The notes beneath the pieces are model-generated. The model saw only the letters and a program-made list of their open reading frames with translations. It did not search any database and was not told the DNA's origin. A program made the position numbers and the translations under genes. Below are positions 9,154-17,700 of a stretch of DNA of 64,000 nucleotides, one piece after another. The stretch's first letter is position 1; every line of letters starts with the position of its first letter. Source of the DNA: Acidobacteriaceae bacterium (GTDB lineage Bacteria; Acidobacteriota; Terriglobia; Terriglobales; Acidobacteriaceae); assembly GCA_021323655.1 (NCBI GenBank), contig JAJPKO010000026.1, positions 1-64,000 of the forward strand. Direction: 5' to 3'.

Positions 9154-10770
9154 TTACGAGACCTGTCTTTTTCTTGAAGATCGCAGGGCAATGGCAATCG
9201 CCCCTACTGAGATTATCCCACAGAGATAGGCGAAGACGTCGCCGTGACGCGAGTAGTAAGTCAGATCATCTTCGTATCCATAGCGGACCGCCAGCGAAGT
9301 GTTTACGTGACGCGGTGCGCTCAGGGTCACGCGGCCTTCCGGATCAATGGCAGTGGTCACGCCATTGTTCGTATCGCGAAGGACCCAGCGATGGTTTTCA
9401 ATGGCGCGCATCCGGGCCATGTTCAGGTGTTGCCAGGGGGCGCTGGTGTCACCATACCAGCCATCGTCGGAGATGTTGACGAAGACCTGTGCGCCATGGA
9501 CCGCAAATTGCCGCACCTCATCGGCAAAGATGGATTCATAGCAGATGAAGACACCAAAGTAATGGCCATTGGCGCGGAAGACTTTGCGGTAAGTGCCGCG
9601 ATTGAAGTCGCTGACCTGCTGGGTCAGATGTTTCGCGAAAAAGAAGACGTTGCGGTATGGTACAAATTCGCCGAAGGGTACGAGATGGATCTTGTCGTAG
9701 CGCCCGATAATATCGCCATCTGGCGCGGCAACCACAGCGGAATTGTATTCGCCCGTCTGGTCGCGTCCAATGGCCCCTGCGACAACCGGAGCATGGTTGG
9801 TCGTGGCAATGTCATGCATCAGGACGATAAATCGCGGGTCATCACTGCGGAAGGGCGAAGGTGCTTCGGGCCACGCCACCAGTCCAGGCGTGGAGTGCTG
9901 CTGTAGACAATCCGAAAAAAACATCTGCTTCTGCGGAGAGGGCATTCCGTTGTAGGCAGGGGCGCAGTATCGTCGGCTCAGTTCCAGAATGTGCGCTGCG
10001 TTCTCGTCCCACTCCGGGCCGGCCCATAGGTTCGGAACTCCTACGTCAAGATTGGGCTGGAGCAGTACCGCGAAATCAGAAGTTGGCTCAGATTTCGGTG
10101 GGATGAAAGAACCTGCCTGAAGCAGGAGGATGAGAAGTACCGTACCCGTGCCAATTCGCAGCTTTGTATGAATGGATCGGCCCAGGAATGCCGCAGTGAG
10201 CAAAGCATTACCAGCCACCAGCACGAAGGAGATGCCGTATACGCCAGTGACAGGAGCAAGTTTTGTAAGAAGGAAATTATCTACCTGAGAGTAGCCGAGC
10301 TGGTCCCAGGGAACGCTGGTGATGCGCGATGCTGCGACTTCGATGGCGGCCCAGAAGAATGGGGCCAGAAGCAAAGGAACTGTGCAGGTCCTGAATCTCT
10401 TTCTGCAAAGCGCAATCAGCCATGCAAACAGTGCGAAATACAGGCCCAGCACCAAGCTGTACAACACCAGAATGCCTACCGAACCCGGTCCCGGCACATT
10501 GCCGTAGATGTGCATCGTGTCGTAAATCCAGTAGCAGTTCAGCACGTACCAGAGGACCCCGCAGGCATGTCCCGCGAGGGCACTGCGGCGCAGATAGCGC
10601 GGCGCCTCCACGCTGCACTCCTGGAGCAGCCCGTAGAACAGAGGGACCAGCGCGATCCACGCAAAGGCAGCACGCCAGGGCGGCATAGGCCCTGCAATGG
10701 GGAATGGCAGATCGAGTAAAAGTCCTGAAATCAGCCCCAGAAGAATGGGGCGCCGGGTTAAAAAGCGCAT
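9154..10770 (-). CDS. lnt: Apolipoprotein N-acyltransferase
   Basis: Lnt N-acylates the diacylglyceryl-cysteine of lipoproteins at the inner membrane. The 538-residue protein has an N-terminal block of about seven membrane segments (1-220) and a periplasmic nitrilase domain. The catalytic triad is visible: Glu302 in LVAWPEAPSPF, Lys360 in GRYDKIHLVPFGEF and Cys410 in GVFICYESIF. A last helix near the C-terminus (FAYLCGIISVGAIAIAL) completes the topology. It is the first gene of a lnt-prfB pair. The many lipoproteins expected in this organism, including the large glycosidase lipoprotein in this window, would be substrates. Confidence 0.95.
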   Translation of the reverse strand: MRFLTRRPILLGLISGLLLDLPFPIAGPMPPWRAAFAWIALVPLFYGLLQECSVEAPRYLRRSALAGHACGVLWYVLNCYWIYDTMHIYGNVPGPGSVGILVLYSLVLGLYFALFAWLIALCRKRFRTCTVPLLLAPFFWAAIEVAASRITSVPWDQLGYSQVDNFLLTKLAPVTGVYGISFVLVAGNALLTAAFLGRSIHTKLRIGTGTVLLILLLQAGSFIPPKSEPTSDFAVLLQPNLDVGVPNLWAGPEWDENAAHILELSRRYCAPAYNGMPSPQKQMFFSDCLQQHSTPGLVAWPEAPSPFRSDDPRFIVLMHDIATTNHAPVVAGAIGRDQTGEYNSAVVAAPDGDIIGRYDKIHLVPFGEFVPYRNVFFFAKHLTQQVSDFNRGTYRKVFRANGHYFGVFICYESIFADEVRQFAVHGAQVFVNISDDGWYGDTSAPWQHLNMARMRAIENHRWVLRDTNNGVTTAIDPEGRVTLSAPRHVNTSLAVRYGYEDDLTYYSRHGDVFAYLCGIISVGAIAIALRSSRKRQVS

Positions 10771-10810
10771 CCCAGGGTGAGTCTACCATCCGGGCGTTAC
10801 AATATTTGCT

Positions 10811-10936
10811 GTGAGCGCACTCATCTACCTGGGAATGCACCTGCTGACCATCCTCTTTCTGATCGGCCTTTGTGGCTCGTCCATTGTCATCATCATTAGT
10901 TTTATTGAGGACTTGCGGGAGCTCTTGGGGGAATGA
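10811..10936 (+). CDS. 41-residue single-pass membrane microprotein
   Basis: GTG at 10811 opens a 41-codon frame, VSALIYLGMHLLTILFLIGLCGSS..., ending EDLRELLGE at TGA 10934-10936. It is one long hydrophobic helix with a short, acidic/basic amphipathic tail, a coherent membrane microprotein rather than random sequence. It is divergent from lnt (40-bp gap). A TACAAT-like -10 (10798-10803) lies only about eight bases before the GTG, so the transcript may be leaderless. ATG at codon 9 is an alternative start. I do not know the function; a regulatory subunit of a membrane complex is possible. The antisense frame at 10825-11031 is a shadow. Confidence 0.6.
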   Translation: MSALIYLGMHLLTILFLIGLCGSSIVIIISFIEDLRELLGE

Positions 10937-11050
10937 GCGGTACACACTATTTGACTGTGTTCGGGTCTGGACATACACTCAGCGCTGAGCGTCCTTGCCG
11001 AGGCAGATGTTCGCCCTGCGGTGGGTAGCAAGAGATTTCACCCATACACC

Positions 11051-13429
11051 ATGCCTGTTGGTCAAACCTTTTCCGCTCCACAATCGAACCGGGTACGGCT
11101 GGTCGTTGCCTCCTCGGTCATGCTTACATTCATTTCCTTCTGGCGAGCGGCAGCGGTCGTCCTGAATGACCTCGGATCATCGGCCTTTTACGCCGGAGGA
11201 ATTGCCGAAGAAGCGGTAGGAAAAGCAGCGCCATGGTTCATTCTGGGCGTCATGCTCTTTTCCTTCGCCGTTCGTGCCGTATACGTCGAAAGCTGTTCGA
11301 TGTTCACGCGCGGCGGCGTTTATCGTGTGGTGAAAGAGGCGCTGGGCGGGACCTTCGCAAAGCTGAGCGTCTCGGCCCTGATGTTCGATTACATCCTCAC
11401 CGGACCCATCTCAGGCGTGTCCGCCGGCCAGTACATCACCGGGCTTCTGAACGAATTAATGCAGGTAGGCGCACTACACGGATGGCTGCCGCCCGTCCTG
11501 ATGAATGCCGCCCATTCTGCGCGCCAACTGCCGATGGATGCCACCTCCGCGGTCTTCTGCGCATCTGTCACCATCTATTACTGGTGGCAAAACATCAAGG
11601 GCATTGAGGAGTCCAGCGATAAGGCCCTTGATGTAATGAAGATCACCACGGTCATGGTGGTGCTGCTGCTGGGCTGGGGCATCTTCACGGCCTTCCACAT
11701 GGGCGCTGCTTTGCCGCCCCTCCCCGTACCGGCGAATCTGCACTTCTCGAAAGACGCGCTGGGCTTCCTGGGCGGAACAAAATTCGCGACTTCGCTCGGC
11801 CTCTTCGGTATTGTGATGGCCTTCGGGCACTCGATTCTGGCCATGAGCGGCGAAGAGACCCTCGCCCAGGTCAATCGCGAAATCGAACACCCGAAGCTGA
11901 AGAACCTGAAGCGCGCCGCGATTGTTATCGCCATCTACAGCTTCGTTTTCACAGGAATTGTCTCGCTGCTGGCAGTGATGATTATTCCTGATTCGGTGCG
12001 CGTTCCGGTCTATCGTGACAACCTGATTGCGGGACTTGCCATGTACATGGTCGGGCCCCTTTCACTGCGCATTGTCTTCCGCGTATTCGTTGTCATCGTC
12101 GGGTTCCTGATCCTATCCGGTGCCATTAACACTTCAATCATCGGCTCAACCGGCGTGCTGATGCGCATTTCAGAAGATGGCGTGCTCACCGACTGGTTCC
12201 GCAAGCCGCACCGGAAATTTGGCACCAGCTATCGCATCGTCAATCTGGTGACTGCCCTCCAGCTTTTTACCATCATTGCCAGCCGCGGAAATGTCATCAC
12301 GCTGGGCGAGGCCTATGCCTTTGGCGTGATCTGGAGCTTTACCTTCAACTCGCTGGCCATGCTTGTCCTGCGCTGGAAATACAAGGGCGAGCGCGGCTGG
12401 AAAGTCCCCCTCAATATTCGGATTGGCAAAACCGAGCTGCCTATCGGCCTGTTCTGCATTTTTCTTAGCCTGCTGAGTATTGCGGTTGTAAACCTCTTTA
12501 CCAAGAGTGTCGCCACCGAAAGCGGCGTTGCATTCGCTGCCGCTTTCTACGCCATCTTTTCTGTTTCAGAGCGCCGGAACAAGAAGAAACATGCGGCCAC
12601 CGTCAAGCAGATGAAGGAGCACTTCCAGCTTGAGAACCAGGACACGATTGGCCGCGAAGCACTGCAAATCCGCCCCGGCGGCGTGCTGGTCACCATGCGC
12701 GATGCTACCAATCCCTTTGCCCTGAAATGGGCGCTTTCGCGCACGAATACAGATGATCAGGACATCGTCGTGCTCACTGCGCGCATGATGGGCGCAGGCG
12801 GCCCCGAGTACATTGATGCTTCTGACCAGCTCTTCAGCGAGCACGAGCAGATGCTCTTCACCAAGGCCGTCTCCATCGCGGAAAGTTTCGGCAAGCACAT
12901 TTCCCTCTTGGTGGTTCCTGCCGGAGATATCTTTGCTGCACTTGTTCAGACAGCAAATTCTCTGGAAGTCTCAGCGCTGGTTTCCGGCCTCTCCACCAAA
13001 ATGTCCGCGCAGGAACAGGCTTATCACGTGGGCCAGGCGTGGGAAAATCTTCCGGAACCAAAGCGGCAATTTACTTTCTACGTCGTAATGCCGAATGGCG
13101 AAGCCCAGGGCTTCCATATCGGGCCGCATGCGCCTACTCTCCAGGCCGAAGATGTGCAGCTCGTGCACCGTTTGTGGCTGAATTTCCGCCGCGATCCGGA
13201 GATGCAGGACCTGCACCACAGCGACATCGTGACGTACGCACTCACGCGGCTCGCAGTGGAATATGCGCGCGATAAGCAGGAAACCTTGCGCGACCTGCGC
13301 CGGTACACCAGCGATGGCCGGAAAAATGCCGGCTTAGGACCAGCCTACCTCCGCACAAATAAATCCGCAGCCGATTATCCCATACCCACACCTGGTCCAT
13401 CGTCGCGCCAGGCAGAGACGGAAAAATAA
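11051..13429 (+). CDS. APC-superfamily permease with large C-terminal cytosolic domain
   Basis: Amino acid/polyamine/organocation-type transporter of 792 residues. The first ~505 residues contain about twelve hydrophobic helices with APC-like features (broken first helix region, FTRGGVYRVVKEALGG, GHSILAMSGEETLAQVNREIEHPK). After SVSERRNKKKH comes a soluble domain of roughly 285 residues with alternating strand/helix pattern (GVLVTMRDATNPFALKWAL, DIVVLTARMMG, ISLLVVPAGDIF) suggestive of a universal-stress-protein-like sensor. A GTG at 11021 would add ten residues; neither start has a convincing ribosome site. Substrate not determined. Stands alone. Confidence 0.8.
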   Translation: MPVGQTFSAPQSNRVRLVVASSVMLTFISFWRAAAVVLNDLGSSAFYAGGIAEEAVGKAAPWFILGVMLFSFAVRAVYVESCSMFTRGGVYRVVKEALGGTFAKLSVSALMFDYILTGPISGVSAGQYITGLLNELMQVGALHGWLPPVLMNAAHSARQLPMDATSAVFCASVTIYYWWQNIKGIEESSDKALDVMKITTVMVVLLLGWGIFTAFHMGAALPPLPVPANLHFSKDALGFLGGTKFATSLGLFGIVMAFGHSILAMSGEETLAQVNREIEHPKLKNLKRAAIVIAIYSFVFTGIVSLLAVMIIPDSVRVPVYRDNLIAGLAMYMVGPLSLRIVFRVFVVIVGFLILSGAINTSIIGSTGVLMRISEDGVLTDWFRKPHRKFGTSYRIVNLVTALQLFTIIASRGNVITLGEAYAFGVIWSFTFNSLAMLVLRWKYKGERGWKVPLNIRIGKTELPIGLFCIFLSLLSIAVVNLFTKSVATESGVAFAAAFYAIFSVSERRNKKKHAATVKQMKEHFQLENQDTIGREALQIRPGGVLVTMRDATNPFALKWALSRTNTDDQDIVVLTARMMGAGGPEYIDASDQLFSEHEQMLFTKAVSIAESFGKHISLLVVPAGDIFAALVQTANSLEVSALVSGLSTKMSAQEQAYHVGQAWENLPEPKRQFTFYVVMPNGEAQGFHIGPHAPTLQAEDVQLVHRLWLNFRRDPEMQDLHHSDIVTYALTRLAVEYARDKQETLRDLRRYTSDGRKNAGLGPAYLRTNKSAADYPIPTPGPSSRQAETEK

Positions 13430-13722
13430 GGCCGCTAACATGAAAGTCATCAGGTAACCTCCCGTATCCGGCCAGTAACCTGCTTTTAGCATCACTCTGA
13501 TGACCTAAGAGTATCCTGGTAAATATTACCTTTTTGATGAGGAAATTTAGGCCTTGTTCGCTATAGACTTCTTGCTTAGTAAGAATGTCGCATTTTGACT
13601 CTGCTATCTGCTAAAGGATAGGCCCCCATTGTGCGGGTGCTAAGCTCCATGCTGTTGCGACCGGCAGACCTGTAGGTAAGCAAGCCTGAGAATGCCGCAA
13701 AGACACTAGAAAGGTTCCATGT
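13430..13722. other. Intergenic region upstream of LuxR-type regulator
   Basis: No coding frame is supported in this 293-bp stretch. It contains the palindrome GGTAA-ATA-TTACC (13518-13530) next to CTAAGAGTAT (13505-13514). A related GTAAGAGTAT occurs at 14568-14577, upstream of the glycosidase lipoprotein. These may be binding sites of the adjacent LuxR-type regulator. Confidence 0.35.
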
Positions 13723-14406
13723 ATGCATACTCCTTCTACTCAGCCGAGGATATCCGTCGTGATTGTGGACTCAACCAGGATCACGTCTGAACTTCTGGAG
13801 CAGGCCTTTCTGAAGCATCCGCAGTTCTCCATACTTGGCTGCATAAGGAACCTGGAAGAACTTACCAGGCTTTTGTCTCAAAAACAGCCGGATGTTGTTC
13901 TTATCCAATGCTCAGACAAAAAAGACCAGCCACAAGCCATTGCCATGCTGGACAAGGTATCGGACATGTGCCCCTCCGCGCGGTGCATTGTGCTTTCCTC
14001 AAACCTTACCAAGGAGCACGTTGTCGGATTCTTTCGCGCACAGGCCAGGGGAGTTCTGGCCGCCGATCTTACCGACTTCGCGACGCTGTGCAAGTGCATC
14101 GTTTGTGTCCACAAAGGGCAAATCTGGGCGAACAGTGAGCAGCTCGGCTACCTCATCGAATCGTTGTCCGGTTCAAAGGCACTCCGAATCGTGGATTCCA
14201 AGGGCGACGCCATCTTGAGCGCACGCGAAGAGGAGGTCCTTCACTTGCTTTCCGAAGGGCTTACCAACCGCGAGATGGCTGCGTCACTCAACCTGAGCGA
14301 GCATACGATTAAGAACCACCTGTTTCATATCTTCGATAAGCTTGGCGTATCCAGCAGGACCGAAGCCATCCTCTATGCCATGAGCCGCCGCATGGTTGCG
14401 CGTTAA
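13723..14406 (+). CDS. LuxR-family regulator with degenerate (pseudo-)receiver domain
   Basis: 227 residues, NarL/LuxR layout: an N-terminal Rossmann-like receiver (about 8-130) and a C-terminal LuxR helix-turn-helix (LSAREEEVLHLLSEGLTNREMA...SEHTIKNHLFHIFDKLGVSSRTEAI). The HTH is intact, so DNA binding is expected. The receiver has lost its chemistry. The acidic pair is VDST instead of DD, the phospho-acceptor position in DVVLIQCSD is Gln62, and the conserved Lys after strand 5 is replaced in ARGVLAADL. It is therefore probably phosphorylation independent. No histidine kinase is adjacent. It sits directly upstream of the large glycosidase lipoprotein, a likely target. A similar regulator is at 24927. 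Confidence 0.85.
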   Translation: MHTPSTQPRISVVIVDSTRITSELLEQAFLKHPQFSILGCIRNLEELTRLLSQKQPDVVLIQCSDKKDQPQAIAMLDKVSDMCPSARCIVLSSNLTKEHVVGFFRAQARGVLAADLTDFATLCKCIVCVHKGQIWANSEQLGYLIESLSGSKALRIVDSKGDAILSAREEEVLHLLSEGLTNREMAASLNLSEHTIKNHLFHIFDKLGVSSRTEAILYAMSRRMVAR

Positions 14407-14740
14407 AGCCAATCGAATCAGCCCTGCACCTCTTCGCCAAAAAAGGGACTATCTACCTGCATCACAGCTTCGCGATGCAGGTGGGCAGCATACTATTTTG
14501 CACCTATAACTATGCACTTATGACCCGCCTGCGCCACTCATGCCATGTGAGAATAACTTACTACTCGGTAAGAGTATAGTAATCGCCTATTTTATTACTA
14601 AATAACTGATGATTATGGAAGTTATCGGATAGTAGGATAGGTCTGTCTTGTCTGTTAAGACTTCGTTAAAACAATGCAGTGCGTTTTCTTGTTCCTAACC
14701 CCAATCCGATTTCGAGTCCTGTGAAATTGAAGAGGTCTAT
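14407..14740. other. Long intergenic leader of the glycosidase lipoprotein
   Basis: 334 bp without a gene. It holds a hairpin (ACCTGCATC 14455-14463 with GATGCAGGT 14474-14482) that may end the luxR transcript though its T-run is poor. It also holds an inverted pair TAGTAAT (14577-14583) / ATTACTA (14594-14600) in an AT-rich stretch. GAAGAGG before ATG 14741 is the ribosome site of the next gene. Confidence 0.5.
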
Positions 14741-17700
14741 ATGCGACGCAACCAACATGCACGTTCAATCAGCCAGCCTGCTCCCCCGAGATTGTTCCGA
14801 CATGTGAGAATGGCCCTCCTTTTGCCGGCTTTGTTGCTGTCTCTTATGGCCTTCGGAATCAGCGGATGCGGTATCCATCCGAACCCTTTCGCGCAGCTCT
14901 CTATTTCTCCTTCTACGCTGGCATGGCATAGCGTGAACGTGGGCCAGACCTCTGGCTCGAAAACTGTGACCATTACGAACACGAGCACGACACTGGGTGT
15001 AACTTTCTCTGCCATCAAACTAAGCGATGGCTTTCTGGTAACAGGCAATACTTGCCCTATCGGTACTTCAACACTGGCCCCCAAAGCGTCCTGCACAGTT
15101 TCGGTTGCGTTTCGGCCCATGACAACAGGAGACCAAAGCGGGTCTCTGACGCTGAATGACTCAGCATGGGGCAGTCCTCATAGTGTTTCTCTCAGCGCAA
15201 AAGGATCTACCGGATCATTGATCTTCCAGCCTGCCTCTCTCTCGTTCCCCGGAGTTGCTGCGGGCACGGTCAGCCAGCCACAGAATGCGACACTTACAAA
15301 CAAGCAATCTACACCAATCACGATCCAAAGCTTTACCGTAAGCGGGCAATTTATAGAAGGTACTAACTGCCCGGTAGCTCCGAGTGCTCTTGGCGCCGGC
15401 GAGAGCTGCACAGTGACGGTAGCATCCAGCCCGAAGACAAGTGGGGGATTTACTGGATCCGTCAATGTAAAAGATGAGTTCGGCAATGTTACTCAGTTAT
15501 ATCTATCCGGAGCAGATAACGGCCAGCCAGTTCAGGGCCCTGTAAGCTTCTCGCCAGCGTCGCTAACCTGGGGGACCGTCACCGTCGGGCAGACCTCCGG
15601 CGCAAAAACTATTACCGTGACTAACAACCAAAGTAATTCGCTGGCCATTTCCAACATCACCACAGGCCCGGATTTTATTCAGACGGGAGGCACCTGCCCG
15701 CTTGCTCCCGCCACAGTGCCTGCTGGCGCTTCCTGCACCATCTCTGTCGCGTTTCGCCCCACGTCTGTCGGAGCAAAGACCGAATTAATTTCGCTCACCG
15801 ACAATGCCTCGGGCAGCCCGCATTCTGCGCTTCTGAACGCAACCGGTTCCAGCGGATCGCTTCTGTTCTCTCCCGTTTCCCTCACCTTTGCTGGCGTCAA
15901 TCCAGGCTCGACGAGCGCTGCACAACAGGCAACACTTACAAACCAGTCATCAGGAACAATCGCGCTTGCAGGGATTACCGTAAGCGGCCACTTTGCGCAG
16001 ACCAACAACTGCCCTGCCAGCCTGGCCCCGCAGGCAAGCTGCACGTTCAACGTAACATCCAACCCTGTCGCTACCGGATCATTTACCGGGTCCGTGAACG
16101 TAAGGGATGGGTCAGGACATACAACTCAGCTTTATCTGAAGGGACTGGGTGGCACGTCAGAGCAGATAACTTTCTCTCCGGATTCACTGCTGTGGGGCAA
16201 GATTGCAGTAGGCCAAACCTCCGGCTCAAAGACGGTTACACTTACGAACAATCAAACTTCCCCTCTTACCATCTCTTCCATCTCGATCGGGCAGGACTTT
16301 GTTCTGTCCTCCACCACGTGCCCGACAGCACCGACAACAGTGGCGGCCGGGGCCTCCTGCTCCATGAATGTATCGTTCCGGCCACTTTCTGCTGGGATCA
16401 AGAATGAAGACCTCACCATCATGGACGATGCAGCCGGCGGCGTACAGAACGTCACCCTGCAGGGAACAGGCGTTATAGGGTCTTTGCTCTTCAATCCCAC
16501 TTCGCTCTCGTTTGCCGGTGTACAGCCAAATACCGTCAGCCCGCCGCAAACAGCAACGTTGACGAATGAGACAGCCTCTTCTGACATTACTCTGGCAAGC
16601 ATCACCGTCAGCGGACATTTTGCGCAGACGAATGATTGCCCTGGCACTCTGTCCGCAGGGCAGCACTGCACCGTCACGGTTACGTCCAATCCAGTGACTT
16701 ATGGCGCCACGGCCGGCTCCATCAACGTAAAGGATGGTTTGAATAACACTACGCAGCTTTATCTAAGCGGCATGGGTGGAATACCTGCCAGCACAACAAG
16801 TAACAGTACTCGCAACAGCAGCGATGCGACAGCCAATTCCGCTTCTCCGGCAGATAGCAGCCCGGTCTATGCCTCTCCTGCAAACCTGTCATGGGGCACC
16901 GTGGCAGTCGGCCAAACGTCCAGCGGCAAGAGCATTACGCTGAACAACAACCAGACAACGCCACTTACAATCACATCCATTACATCTGGACAGGATTTTG
17001 TACAAACCGCGAATACCTGCCCGATCTCGCCAAACACGCTGCCTGCTGGAGCAAGCTGCTCCGTCACCATGGCATTCCGGCCGCTTTCCAGCGGCGCCAA
17101 AAGCGAATCGGTGACGTTTGCATACAGCGGTTCCGGCGCGCCTCTTTCCGTTCCTCTCACAGCCACTGGAACAGTCGGCTCACTGCTGTATAACAATTCA
17201 TCACTCACATTTGCCGCCGTTGCGCCTGGGTCCGTCAGTCCATCACAAACCTCCACGCTCACAAACCAGACATCGAACTCTGTGACACTCACCAGCATCA
17301 CGGTCAACGGACATTTTGCTCAGACCAACAACTGCCCCATCAGCCCGAATACGCTCGGTGCAGGTGCGAGTTGCACCGTAACTGTCACCGCGAATCCGGT
17401 GGCCAGTGGTACATTTACAGGCGCGGTGAATGCAAAAGACAGCACAGGTGCGGTGACGCAGCTTTACCTCACTGGCAGCGGTTCAGGCGGAAGCACCGGA
17501 GGCGGAGGTGGCAGTGTCACTGTGTCGCCCAGGCAATATACATTTGCCAGCCAGGCCGTCGGCACAGTCAGTTCACCTGAAGTCATTACGCTGACAAATG
17601 GCCAGTCCACGGCACTGAATGTTTCGTCTGTGCAGATCGCAGCTCCTTTCCAGCAAACCAATAACTGCGTGGGCACAGTGGCCGCAGGCGCCAGCTGCAC

